Positions 24,150 through 34,498 of a DNA stretch of 64,000 bases are shown here, piece after piece; the stretch's first letter is position 1; the number at the start of each line of letters is the position of its first letter. A model generated the notes under the pieces. It saw only the letters and a program-made list of their open reading frames with translations. It ran no database searches and was not told the origin of the DNA. Where the stretch lies: the NCBI GenBank assembly GCA_036172665.1, contig CM069872.1, forward strand, positions 46,362,101 to 46,426,100, in the 5' to 3' direction. The stretch comes from Prosopocoilus inquinatus (taxonomy: Eukaryota > Arthropoda > Insecta > Coleoptera > Lucanidae). A program made the position numbers and the translations under genes.

Positions 24150-25173
24150 CAGGGTTAGATCTAGGGTTATCGTCGCCCCGGGCTAAACAATTTTCAGCGC
24201 CCTTTTTACACAACAACGTATATTATCAAATTGTAATGACACAGTGTGAAAAAAAAAACAACTAAACATCGCTTTTACGAGACAAGGACAAAAAGACATG
24301 GAGCAACCTGTATATTATTTTACCGAACGGTAGGCAATAAAATTCTTAATTAAAAATTGTCCTTTGTCATTTTACTATAAATTCAAAAAAAAATAAGAAG
24401 GCATTTGGATTCTTTACCAAATTCGTCAAGGGGCTGGAAACAATGAAGAACAATAAAAGAAATCATTTTTGGCTGACAAAATTGGATTTGCAAAAAAAAT
24501 AAAATAAAAAAAAACTCCTGAGGAAAATAAGAAAAACAAATGACGACTGGCGCAGTTGAAAATTGAAGTGCATTTGTGTAAAGTTACCAAAATAAGACTT
24601 CCGAATTCGAAAGAAAGGTTTACATCACGCTGTGGCTCAAATTTTAAATTTGATTATCTTTGCTGAGGTTTCTTGAGAAGCAGAACTTTTTGTGAAGAAT
24701 AATTTTTATACGTAAAATTGATATCAAAAAAGTTTTTCCTCTTATCAAGTCGATCCGTGGACACACTGTATATACAGTTCTTTTTTTATATTTTGCGATC
24801 TGTCTTAGAGGCTTTACTTTAGGAGCTAGAGAAAAACACAAGAAATAAAGCGCACTGCAAATTGCAGAAAAAAAAACAAAATTTTTGTTTTTTTATGGAA
24901 CAGCCTGTATACTGTTTATTAAGATGTATAATTTTTTTTCTTGATTTCGAAAATATATAATATGTTGACATTTACAAGAGTAGCTTATGAGATAGGTATT
25001 TGAGGTTAGAATTTTAGAAATTTACTGTTTAATTACAGATAGAAATAATATTAATTGATAGTTTCTGAAAATATTATTCATAAGAAATATAGTTTAGTTC
25101 AGCGCCCCTAAAAATTAGCGCCCCGGACAATCGCCCGTCTCGCCAGTCTCGCCCGCCCCTTTATCCGGCGCTG
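24150..25173. mobile_element. hAT-like non-autonomous element (1.0 kb)
   Basis: 8-bp near-perfect target duplications ATTGCATC (24142-24149) and ATTGTATC (25174-25181) flank an element with diverged GC-rich ends. The left end begins CAGGGTTAGATCTAGGG and contains CGCCCCGGGC and AGCGCCC. The inverted right end begins CAGCGCCGGATAAAGGGG and contains GGGGCGCT. No transposase is readable. Old, non-autonomous copy. Confidence 0.6.
24731..24774. mobile_element. Solo end of the 10-kb MITE family
   Basis: GTTTTTCCTCTTATCAAGT followed by GATCCGTGGACACACTGTAT matches the right end of the MITE at 10498-10670. No partner end was found nearby, so this is a fragment or strongly decayed copy inside the hAT-like element. 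Confidence 0.5.
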
Positions 25174-25454
25174 ATTGTATCGATAATAGTTTCCGGAGAT
25201 GTTACCTGACAGATAAGTTTATCTGGAAGTGAAAAAATCGGGCCTAAGTTATCTTATTATTTGGATTTGTACATGTAAAGCCTTACTCGTTGAGAGCACA
25301 TGTTCTTGTGGCGAATTTATTGACGGTGAAACTTTGCCAGCGGTGAATTTACTGACAGCGAATTGTATGTAGAGTTGCACCTTATGCAAATTGATATACT
25401 TTGAAAACTACAATGTTTTGGCAGTGTAAACCGATTCTAAATCTAGAGTTTCTA

Positions 25455-25602
25455 ATGGCCAGTTGCACCAAACACTTAACCCGAGCTTAACTTTAAGCAT
25501 CGCTTAGAATGTAATTTATTGAATGTTGCGTAACCACAAATGTCACATCATAAGCAGCACTTAAAGTTAAGCTCGGCTTAAGTGTTCGGTGCAACTGGCC
25601 AT
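25455..25602. mobile_element. MITE with ~42-bp inverted repeats
   Basis: ATGGCCAGTTGCACC at the left is mirrored by GGTGCAACTGGCCAT at the right. The arms continue through CACTTAA, CGAGCTTAACTTTAAG and its complement, giving ~42-bp arms around a ~60-bp loop. The high similarity of the arms suggests a moderately young insertion. Non-coding. Confidence 0.85.
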
Positions 25603-25795
25603 GAATGTCATTCAAGTTACTCAACGGAGCACAAAAGAAATATTGCGCAAATTTTAATTTAAAAGCTGTTATTATTATTACAATTTTATTAGAAACTGTA
25701 ACGCATTGAATTCGTTGTACCATTTTAAAAATAACGAGGCCATGGATTTGTCCGGATTTGACACATTAAAATAGTAAATGAAGGTTTAATTTATA

Positions 25796-26071
25796 ATGAA
25801 CATATAAAATAGCGACATCTTACTATCGCTTCTTGACCTAACATTGCAATGTTAGGTCAAAAAGCGATAGTAAGATGTCGCTATTTTATATGTTCATCAT
25901 TCTTACATCGCATTTGCGAATAAATTGGGCAAGTCGTTTTTGGTCTGCAGTGGGAATGTCGAGCTACGTTTCTGCTGAAGAAGCCCCAAGCAGGGCTGAA
26001 ACAGCTGTCCAGAGACTGCTTGAGGTTCTCACTGCAATCAAAAACGATTTGCACAAAATTTTTCTAAAATA
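25796..26071. mobile_element. Retrozyme-like element B
   Basis: A 276-bp copy of the hammerhead repeat family between perfect 12-bp duplications GTTTAATTTATA (25784-25795 and 26072-26083). A short minus arm (~53 bp, outer end ATGAACATATAAAATAG) joins at about 25851 to a plus arm of ~220 bp. The plus arm contains one ribozyme and ends with TTTTTCTAAAATA, the same 3' end as element A. Only part of a unit is present in each arm, so a single insertion event created a truncated inverted dimer. Confidence 0.78.
25969..26015 (+). ncRNA. Type I hammerhead ribozyme, element B
   Basis: Core CTGAAGA (25975-25981), helix II AGCCC/GGGCT, GAAA, palindromic ACAGCTGT and predicted cleavage after C26009. Stem I is TTTCTG/CAGAGA rather than TCTCTG/CAGAGG as in element A: both strands changed while pairing was kept, which supports an RNA structure under selection. 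Confidence 0.82.
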
Positions 26072-26083
26072 GTTTAATTTATA

Positions 26084-29000
26084 CATATATTAACAAATAA
26101 TTTCGAATTTTTCGCATTTACGTGAATTCTCCGTATACCAGTTTTCAAGGATCGAAATTGTGTCTACGGCGAATCGGCGACCGCGTATTAGCGGCCACGG
26201 CGAACTGTCCTGGATCAATTATTTTATGAAGTAACCTTTACTAAGAAGGTAAATTTATTAGCTGAAATTTGGAGCTTTCTGACTTTCAGATGATGGTCGA
26301 TAAAAGGAGGGACGAAACAATAAAATATTTCCAAGCTCAGGATACACAGGAATTTGGACAACATCCTACAATTAATTTAGAGCGAAAATAGTATTCTTCT
26401 CCTGGACCTAATGATGTTTCAACTTCATCAACTATACTGGATGTTGTAAAATGTGGGTGTGTTGAATATGTTGAAGCTTTTAGGTACCGGTCTCTCGGCG
26501 TCCATGGCTTAACAAAGACCTACAATTTCTTGTATTTCTTGTATTAAGAATTTATTACCTAAAAATGCTATGTTAAACTTTTGTCACTAATTTATACCCA
26601 CCCCATATTTGTTGAAATATAATTGTCTTGAATTAGCACGAGTTCTCTTAAACTCTGAAGTTTTCCTGGGGAATTAATTAATGTGTTAAAAAAAAAGTTT
26701 CAACTTAGATGAAAGGGTATTATTATGATAGCATGTATAAACACGTGAATGAATTCTCTGGGCAAGAAGCCGTGACGTAAATTGCTCATAACCCACGGAA
26801 ACGTGCAGCACTCTCACCCGGTGCCGAACTAATTGAATGCACACGTTCGTTGGTTTCAGAACGTTAACAAGTTTATTAATTATGTGTTTACATACATTAT
26901 TCGAGCTGGCAATAATCAAACGTTTCTCGTAATCCGTTCTATCCCTTCGGGCTTATAATTCCCGCGCCACTTCTATTTATTAAAAACTGAAGCTCTGTCA
27001 TCTGAAATATTTTCGACGTGTCATGGCCGCTGATGAATAGCACTAAAAACTTCCGCTTGACAAAATAAGACGACGGCGTACGATATTTTTTCTCCGACTT
27101 AGTATATTACTATGTTCGATGAGAAATTGCTATGCTTACAAGATAAATTGCCAAAGTCCTAAAAACTGCAGAGCAAAAAGCGATATTTTATTCTCTACGG
27201 ATAGTCCTCTGCAGGAGTTGTTTAAAATTCGGATCACAACGGCCGAAATAAAATTTGACGTAATGCTATATCAGTAACATCGAATTTCATTATAATGTTA
27301 ATGTGATCGGTGAAACATGCTTCGGGGGAATTTATATGAGAGCAGACTATTTTAGTTTGAATGCACTCGCTTAACAAAATAAAGGAGAAATATCGCGTTC
27401 TGCGTTTATCTACAGTTACCATCGGGAAAAGGTAAATAAATGCAAGCACAATAACACTCCGTGTAAACTGTGCGAGCAGCAAGAAATTTTGCAGTTCTAA
27501 GGTAAATATTTACAATGATGGACGCTTTGTTCAACCCTAAAATCCATGCAGAAATTTGATGATTGTATAACATCATAATTTATTTTAATTCAATTAATTG
27601 ATACGTCGCGTTGATGAACCAAATACCAAAAAAAAAAAGATTAATTCTGTTCATCAAGAAATATTGCGATGATGAAATATTAACACTACCCAAGCAATAC
27701 GCAATAGTCGAATAAACGTATAAATTTTGTCCAAAAAAAGCAGTATAATAATTAAATACGATGCTATCACAATCACTGGAAATGGCAGGGGCAGACTTGT
27801 TGACAAATAGGACGCTATTGTGGTGATTGGTTTAAGTACATAAGTGGCTAAGCCCGAGGTAAAGCCAAAGACTACGAAATTCATAAAATTGCTTTTACTG
27901 CAAGATTGAGACTTTTAAATTTCTGTTATGAAATAAAAATAAGTGCTGTCTCCTTATTACAATTACATAAAATCCTTACGTCACTTAACGAAATATGGTG
28001 GCAAGTTGCGCTGAGAAGTCTATCGCTGTCCGGAGCTAGTCTCTAAAGGAGAAGAAATGGTGTAACAATGAGGGCGCCGGGGAGATACCCCAGTCGACAT
28101 GCGCACTACAGAACCGACTCCCAAGGATGAACAGCTTGCGCTGATAAACGAAAACTAACAGGATATACCTTAACACTCGAACGTTCAAGTTAGTTTGTTT
28201 ACGCAGTAAAACACCAAAACGTACTTAAAATAAATATAATTAGGCACACTATATCGTAATTCAACAACGGAAAACACGATAGCCTGAGTGGCCTAACATA
28301 ATCTAAATACTTTAATCTCGTTACTATATTCAATTTAAACAAAAATCAAATCAAATACAAAGGATTATCTATGAGATTAGTGACTAGTTAAAAGGAGAAG
28401 CCTCGAGTTATATAAATATAAATATTATTTTACAGTGACTCGAAACTCCGTCGTTGAATTTTATTTAAAAAAAAAAATTAAAATCATAAATAGGTTCAGT
28501 ATTGGCCTTCACAGAAATGTGAGACGACAATTCAATCTCCTTAAACTATCCTTGGTTTATAACCACGAGAAAATGTTACTAGTACACAAACGTATGCCGA
28601 AATTATTTACGTAAATAATTAGATTACGTCAATTATAAAACAGAAATGTACGTTACTCTAGTCCCAGCTAAACGGTGAGGCGGCGTCGATGGTCTGTTGT
28701 CAGCAGAGTGTCGCTCTCTCTTGAGAATAAGTTGAATTTCATTCACTGACGGGACTCTTATGGTACTGCAAATAACTTCGAGCCAAGCGTCGTATTGGCG
28801 ACCTCGAAGAGAATGAGACTTTCACGGTGTACGAACGTAGATGCGAAAAATGATTTTCATGCAGATTCGATTTATCCGCTCGGAAGAATTTGCTCAAAAG
28901 AAAACCAGACGACTCTTAGAGTTTGAAGAATTCTACACTGTATTTTAAAACTTTGCAACTCAATTATGAACAACATCACGCAAGTCAACAACTTAACGTG

Positions 29001-29168
29001 CCGTAACAGTAATGACAGTCGAAGTAAAAATGCCTGAAACGGTTCTCTACCAACAAAAGCCAAACACAGGACGCGAAGAGCGTGAGCACCTAAGACCAAT
29101 GAAAGTCTTGATTTCAAACGACGTCACCTCCGGAACGCAATGTCACCACCTTACTAAATCACATCCAC
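26084..29168. other. No recognisable gene
   Basis: Variable composition, GC-richer at about 28.0-28.15 and 28.67-28.8 kb. No conserved protein motif, tRNA or terminal repeats were identified. The minus-strand open frame at 29117-28872 has no family match I recognise. Confidence 0.5.
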
Positions 29169-30173
29169 CGTGGACGTAGCCATGTATGGGCAAGTCCGGG
29201 GTTGATATTATAAATGAAAAGAAAATTGATAGTTACTACAAATTTTACTGACTAACTCGGTTCAGTTTAGTTGAAGTATTTTTGAATTATTTTAAATATT
29301 GTGTTTAATAAGTAAAAAGTTTTTTAATCTTGAACCGGACAGGATTATGATTGGAAATACACTCAACGTTTTGCTTCGCTTCAAGATTAAGAAAAAAAAC
29401 TTTTTACTTACATTTTTCATGAAACAAGAATCAATTTCATTTGTTGTGTTTAATATTTAGGATTTTTACTTTTTTCATTCTCAGAGTTCAAAATTTTGTA
29501 TTTCATTATTCAAGCCTTAGTTTTTCTGAATTTCACTAAAACTTTTAAAATTTAAAATCATTTTTTATTTTGATTTCTGATAATTTCTTACGTTTTCATC
29601 TCTTGTAAAATTCTTTTTTTGAGTTAGTTTGAATTACGTTCAGTTTAGTTGGGTTGACCTTGAAACGTGTTTCTAATTTTGTGTTTCAGAAGGCAAAGAA
29701 CGAAGATGAGAAAGATAAAGAAAAAGATAAAACAATTGATTGAGTATTCAGTGTACAGAAACAACAACTTTTTTGAACCGTGCTCGATAGTTATTTCTAC
29801 ACGTTTTGAATGACAGTACAAAAAAAATAACTTCTAAATATTCTTTAGGTACTTTCCTTCGCTCACAAAATCGTGATCCAAGCGTGTTTTGATTCAAAAA
29901 CAGATATTCTTTTCTTTGAATCTCTTTATTTTTAAAACTTGTTTGTATTGAATTATGGTTGTTTACAAATGAACTTTCAATCAAAAATTCAAGTCAGGTG
30001 CTTTGTTGCAACAACTACGAAATTCAGGTCCAAACTATTTGAAACATGATTCAAACTTTTAAGCGAAAGAAAGCACCTTATATGTCACAATGTAGAAAAT
30101 GTTATTATTGAGTTTACACAGGATTTGGTTTGAAGTTTGCCCTCCCCTGAACAAGATCTTGGTTACGCCCATG
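29169..30173. mobile_element. Probable hAT-like element hosting a Penelope relic
   Basis: The left end CGTGGACGTAGCCA and the inverted right end CATGGGCGTAACCA match at 11 of 14 positions. The flanking octamers ACATCCAC and CAAACCAC agree only in part (5 of 8). The ends resemble hAT-type CAGTGGCGTAACC-like termini. No transposase is seen. The call is tentative because the duplication is weak. Confidence 0.4.
29311..29443. mobile_element. Old Penelope-like inverted dimer relic
   Basis: Two inverted arms of only 133 bp in total, between perfect 12-bp duplications TTGTGTTTAATA (29299-29310 and 29444-29455). The left (minus) arm matches the Penelope terminus of the 30- and 39-kb copies: AACCGGACAG and CACTCAACGTTTTGC, which is half of the hammerhead with a changed GAAA core. 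The right (plus) arm starts near AAGATTAAG and continues through the 3' tail seen in the larger copies (TTACATTTTTCATGAAACAAG-like). Coding sequence is absent. It is diverged from the other copies and therefore older. Confidence 0.75.
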
Positions 30174-30408
30174 CAAACCACACGTGTTTGTTGAAACTAA
30201 CTAGGAATTAACCCGTAACAAAAGTTTGTCTTTCTCGAATACAAATTTCGAATACCCATTTTAAAGACGCAGAGGAAGATGACAAAAATATTAACTTTCC
30301 CTAAGTTTCTTATATTAAATTGAAAATTGAAGTTTGTTCTTGTCCGATGAAAATAGTAAGTACAAAGTTTTTTTAATCTCAAACCGGACAGAAAAATGAA
30401 GGGAAACA

Positions 30409-30450
30409 CACTCAACGTTTCGCTATAGATTTATAGCTTCGTCAGGAGTG
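30409..30450 (-). ncRNA. Hammerhead ribozyme, Penelope element 1, left arm
   Basis: On the minus strand: CACTC (stem I), CTGACGA, helix II GCTATA/TATAGC around AATC with one extra A on its 5' side, GAAA, minimal palindromic helix III ACGT, U at the cleavage position, then GAGTG completing stem I. Penelope-like elements are known to carry such minimal hammerheads near their ends. The extra A makes the fold slightly non-canonical. Confidence 0.78.
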
Positions 30451-30625
30451 AAAAAAAAAAAGTAAATAAACAAGTTGTCAAGAGAAACAAGTCGTCAAGA
30501 GAAACGAAAAGGTAACATGATTTTTAAACTAAACTACGAGTTGTTCGGAATAAAAGTAACGAGAACTAATTAAAGCTACTTTTTTTTTTTTTTTTTAAAT
30601 ATATATAATTAATTAATTGACAGAT

Positions 30626-31021
30626 CTATATCTTGTTTAAAGAGTCCAGAAAACTACAAAATATGTCATTTAAATTTTCAAAGTCCGTACGTTTATTAAT
30701 AGAATTTCCAGACATTTTAATTTTACACATTTCTATGAAACGTCTTTTAAAAATATTAGATTCACTGTACAAAATGTCAGTATTATCAAAATCAAAATTA
30801 TGATTATTTACTAATGAATGCTCTACAAGCATTGAATGATTTTGATTATTTTTTTGAATATGATATTTATGTTGGTCTAAACGTTTTTTTAAATTTTGGC
30901 TCGTTTCACCTATATAAACAGAATTACAATTTGAACATTTGATTTCATAAACCACGTTAGGTTGTTTTAATTTCGGTATTTTGGTTTTTAAATTCGAAAA
31001 AATTAAATTTAAATTATTCAC
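30626..31021 (-). pseudogene. Penelope-like GIY-YIG endonuclease fragment, left arm
   Basis: An open frame of ~131 codons that starts at the palindrome junction and ends at the normal stop. It keeps the whole C-terminal nuclease: VVYEIKC, the CSNC pair, VYIGE (the YIG half), the arginine and histidine of KKRLDQH, and the glutamate in RRFIEMCKI. RT and all upstream sequence are missing through 5' truncation. It differs from the 39-kb copies by Ile for Thr in KTKIPKLK, a change also present in the right arm. No start codon of its own is expected; not an independent gene. Confidence 0.88.
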
Positions 31022-31029
31022 AGATTTAC

Positions 31030-31529
31030 AAACTTCGAATCATAAATACATATCTTTGCCTTATATCGAACCATTACACAATACATTTAAACACATTTTC
31101 AAAAAACATAATTTAATTTTAGCCAGTAAATCTGTGAATAATTTAAATTTAATTTTTTCGAATTTAAAAACCAAAATACCGAAATTAAAACAACCTAACG
31201 TGGTTTATGAAATCAAATGTTCAAATTGTAATTCTGTTTATATAGGTGAAACGAGCCAAAATTTAAAAAAACGTTTAGACCAACATAAATATCATATTCA
31301 AAAAAATAATCAAAATCATTCAATGCTTGTAGAGCATTCATTAGTAAATAATCATAATTTTGATTTTGATAATACTGACATTTTGTACAGTGAATCTAAT
31401 ATTTTTAAAAGACGTTTCATAGAAATGTGTAAAATTAAAATGTCTGGAAATTCTATTAATAAACGTACGGACTTTGAAAATTTAAATGACATATTTTGTA
31501 GTTTTCTGGACTCTTTAAACAAGATATAG
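31030..31529 (+). pseudogene. Penelope-like GIY-YIG endonuclease fragment, right arm
   Basis: The same C-terminal nuclease as the left arm, beginning at QTSNHKYIS, so ~30 residues longer at the 5' side. The frame is open through VVYEIKC, VYIGE, KKRLDQH and RRFIEMCKI to the usual stop. Upstream in-frame codons from 30981 are antisense of the other arm and are not part of the protein. It lacks RT, so it could not support its own mobility. Confidence 0.88.
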
Positions 31530-31703
31530 ATCTGTCAATTAATTAATTATATATATTTAAAAAAAAAAAAAAAAAGTAGCTTTAATTAGTTCTCGTTACT
31601 TTTATTCCGAACAACTCGTAGTTTAGTTTAAAAATCATGTTACCTTTTCGTTTCTCTTGACGACTTGTTTCTCTTGACAACTTGTTTATTTACTTTTTTT
31701 TTT

Positions 31704-31745
31704 CACTCCTGACGAAGCTATAAATCTATAGCGAAACGTTGAGTG
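31704..31745 (+). ncRNA. Hammerhead ribozyme, Penelope element 1, right arm
   Basis: Mirror copy of the left-arm ribozyme: CACTC 31704-31708, CTGACGA, GCTATA/TATAGC, GAAA, ACGT, cleavage after T31740, GAGTG 31741-31745. Sequence identical to the left arm. Confidence 0.78.
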
Positions 31746-31883
31746 TGTTTCCCTTCATTTTTCTGTCCGGTTTGAGATTAAAAAAACTTTGTACTTATTA
31801 AATTGAAAGTTTATGTAATACTGAATAATTTTAGAAAAATTTTTGTGCAAATCGTTTTTGATTGCAGTGAGAACCTCGAGCAG

Positions 31884-31930
31884 CCTCTGGACAGCTGTTT
31901 CAGCCCTGCTTGGGGCTTCTTCAGCAGAAA
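31884..31930 (-). ncRNA. Type I hammerhead ribozyme, element C copy 1
   Basis: Minus strand: stem I TTTCTG/CAGAGG with two G-U pairs, CTGAAGA, AGCCC/GGGCT, GAAA, ACAGCTGT and the GUC cleavage triplet. The element ends 63 nt past the cleavage point at 31827. Confidence 0.82.
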
Positions 31931-32195
31931 CGTAGCTCGACATTCCCACTGCAGTCCAAAAACGACTTGCCCAATTTATTCGCAAATGCGATGTAAGAAT
32001 GATGAACATATAAAATAGCGACATCTTACTATCGCTTTTTGACCTAACATTGCAGTAGGATAGACAAATTGAAGCGGGATTTGCTCCTAATAAGTCCCCC
32101 ATGCAAGGCGGCCATGCTTGCTGTCAAAGCATAATGAAAGATTTTAGAAAAATTTTGTGCAAATCGTTTTTGATTGCAGTGAGAACCTCGAGCAG

Positions 32196-32241
32196 CCTCT
32201 GGACAGCTGTTTCAGCCTGCTTGGGGCTTCTTCAGCAGAAA
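32196..32241 (-). ncRNA. Type I hammerhead ribozyme, element C copy 2 (shortened helix II)
   Basis: Same fold, but one G is missing from helix II (AGCC/GGCT instead of AGCCC/GGGCT), leaving a 4-bp helix. The core stays intact, so activity might be reduced rather than lost. It lies next to the inversion junction at 32243. Confidence 0.78.
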
Positions 32242-32355
32242 CGTATGGGGGACTCATTAGGAGCAAATCCCGCTTCAATTTGTCTATCCTACTGCAATGT
32301 TAGGTCAAAAAGCGATAGTAAGATGTCGCTATTTTATATGTTCGTAATACTGAAT

Positions 32356-32806
32356 GTTTATTATCACGAAAAATAGAATTGAACAAGGCACACTACACAC
32401 TGAATTTTCAAGAATTAGTCTCGGATAGCAGTAACTTTGTCAAAAACATGTAAATTCTCCGGATTTTTTGATAATTATCATTTTGTATAAAATAATTACC
32501 CCTCTCCTTCATAGCCCATTACCCATTGCCCATTTCTTATGCTTAATTGGTTCGGCCATTTAAAAGCATCTTCATAATTCTGTTACATTTTAATTCTATT
32601 TTTTACGTTCCTTGGGCGACCCAACCTTTTCAAGCTAATTGGGGAGGCGTCTTGACTAGTGACTAACTTTGCTTGACACGGCTACGATCGGCTTACAGAT
32701 GTTTGTAAATTCTTCGGCATTCGTCTTACAAACCGGGGAAGCTTAGAAATTCCAGTTCGAAGGAGTCGGTGTGGTCCGTACCCAAACCAATACATGAAAA
32801 TACTAT
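32356..32806. other. No recognisable feature
   Basis: AT-rich sequence between element C and the next inverted-repeat element, with no coding or structural signal noticed. Confidence 0.5.
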
Positions 32807-33335
32807 GGGCATGTTCTTTATTTCAACGCAATTTTGTGTTTGAAAGCATCAGTGTTGGAACTTGATGCAGTGACGTCATCTACTGATGGATGCAACAGAT
32901 TAGGAATAAAAGAACGCTTTGCGTTCAAATAAAATTCTTTCTAACATACACGTACTGGTATAATTTCCAATTAATTTTAGGTTTGTTTTGCACTTTCTTG
33001 ACTTTTAACTTATTCGCATTCCTACTTATTTATGGACATCTCATTTTTACAGAAGCGTAGGTGCAAGCAATTTAAAAAATGCAGATAAAACGAATAAAAC
33101 TTTCACTTGACTTTCACTCATGTTTAAAAAAGCGAGGTTAGGTTTGAGATTTCAACTTTCAAACAGAGCCATCATCTGAAACGCATGATGGATTTGTGAT
33201 GCTATCTGATGAAAACCAACTAGAATAAAAGAACGATTGTTGATGAATCTGAGTCATCCATCAAGCAATAAAAGAACGATTTTGATGGAACTGATGCCAT
33301 CCAGCAGGCTTCTTGATGAAATAAAGAACTCGCCC
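32807..33335. mobile_element. Terminal-inverted-repeat element with internal minisatellite
   Basis: The left end GGGCATGTTCTTTATTTCA and the inverted right end GGGCGAGTTCTTTATTTCA bound ~529 bp. The motif AATAAAAGAACG, a relative of the TIR in inverted sense, recurs inside at ~32906, 33223 and 33267. The last two begin a ~44-bp tandem unit containing GATGAATCTGAGTCATCCATC-like sequence. No coding frame; superfamily unknown. Confidence 0.55.
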
Positions 33336-33466
33336 TACCTCTCACATAGACGTGACGGTTCTAATACGTACCGGGAAGGGATTCGAACCCATGATTGATA
33401 ATTGCTCGGCCAAGGGTCGAACCAGTACCAGCACACCCGACCAACCAACTCGGTTATGCAGTTAAT
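33336..33466 (-). other. tRNA-like sequence (SINE head or tRNA relic)
   Basis: On the minus strand, GAGTTGGTTGGTCGGG resembles a tRNA D-arm/A box, and ~45 bases downstream GGTTCGAATCCC is an exact B-box/T-arm match. The 5' and 3' acceptor strands do not pair well and no clear anticodon arm could be fitted, so an intact tRNA is unlikely. It may be the head of a tRNA-derived SINE; no SINE tail was identified. Confidence 0.4.
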
Positions 33467-34498
33467 TACCTTAAAATAAGCATTGAAACTATACTTGCAA
33501 GAGCAGATAAAGGTCGATAAATCCAAAAAGGATATGTAAATAGTGGCTAAACATGAGAGAGTACATTAGCTTGCCTTTTTTGTTTGCTCTTCGGTCGTTA
33601 ACTTATTGAAGTCTTTATGTGGCAGTAACGGTTAAACTGGAAAGTGAAATGAATTTTGTTCATTAAGAAAAGCACTATAGAAAGTTCCACTCGTTTTATG
33701 TGGCTGATTTAAACTACATAAGCAAATCTTCCCTTTGCTTATAAAATATACATATATAGTATTGCACTGTTGCAATTTTGTGAGCTCGTGTACAGTATTG
33801 CATAGTTTCATTAATCCCATGTTATTCGAAGGTCTCCATTTCAACAAAGGTAAACAGTGAGAAGTAAATTCACCAAAGTCCTTGTTTTGCACTGTTAAAC
33901 TAGAAGTCATCTCTGGGTAATTATTGTAAAGCCGAGACTAATTACCGACATAGGTTTTGGCCCGTATGATTGTTAGCTATACAAATAGTTTTGGCAACTA
34001 CTCCGTGCGGACATGGAACGGATAAGGCAGTCAGTCAGAAAGTTAGATCGGGTTTGGTTGGACACGGTGGTGGCTCACCACCGTCGGAGTTTCCTGCTAC
34101 GTAAATCTACGATTATCTGTCAGTCGCGCCGGGATCTTGCCGTTGTTGCTCCGCACTCGTTCCCATATTCCCGCCCCCCATGCGCCGCTTATTTACTTTA
34201 ATAGTCTATTATACTAATTTCCTTTGAAGGATAAATTGGGTTTGGAACATGAGTTTATACCGCATTAAGTAAATTCCTTGTTTTGCTATTTGCTATATCA
34301 TGAACATTATGCTAATTTTATCTGTGCGCTTTCATTTATGCTGATTATATCCATGCCTTACAAGGTTTTAAGAAAGCCGCCTTTAATAGTCTGAAGCAAA
34401 ACACTTAAAAATAAAGTGCTTAAGTAAATTATATTACAGTAGTATTATTGTAATTTCGGATCTAAGGAAGCTTTGTGAAAACCAAATGCATTATAATT
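33467..34498. other. Mostly featureless; GC-rich patch at 34.0-34.2 kb
   Basis: No gene is recognised. The patch 34010-34200 is GC-rich and contains a perfect 9-bp hairpin (ACGGTGGTG, GCT loop, CACCACCGT at 34066-34086). A 62-codon open frame there has no motif. Confidence 0.45.

Larger units (their letters stand above)
30326..31795. mobile_element. Penelope-like element 1: truncated inverted dimer
   Basis: A 1470-bp insertion between perfect 13-bp duplications TATTAAATTGAAA (30313-30325 and 31796-31808). The left arm (30326 to ~31028, minus) and right arm (~31029-31795, plus) are head-to-head 5'-truncated copies that keep only the C-terminal endonuclease region, 3' UTR and hammerhead. The two arms meet with about 2 bp (AC) of microhomology. 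Only the left arm has the ~37-bp 3' extension that starts ATTGAAGTTTG at the outer end. The right arm stops 55 nt after the ribozyme cleavage point and reaches ~100 bp further 5'. Confidence 0.88.
31827..32343. mobile_element. Retrozyme-like element C
   Basis: A 517-bp insertion between perfect 12-bp duplications GTAATACTGAAT (31815-31826 and 32344-32355). A minus arm of ~417 bp (31827-32243) carries two ribozymes and ends at the fixed TTTTTCTAAAA point. It is joined to a ~100-bp plus arm (32244-32343) ending TTTTATATGTTC. The left duplication lies 6 bp from the right duplication of Penelope element 1, so the two insertions share a small target. Non-coding; open frames across it are products of the inverted structure. 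Confidence 0.8.

Noticed and set aside
23170..26220. One element bounded by CGCCG-rich patches at 23.2 and 26.2 kb
   Set aside because: The patches share only loose composition; no aligned inverted or direct repeat or target duplication could be found.
31755..32376. Similar open frames in element C
   Set aside because: Same explanation: repeat-derived frames broken by the inverted junction, differing freely between copies.
33336..33466. Functional tRNA gene
   Set aside because: The B box is exact, but acceptor strands do not pair and no anticodon arm could be placed.
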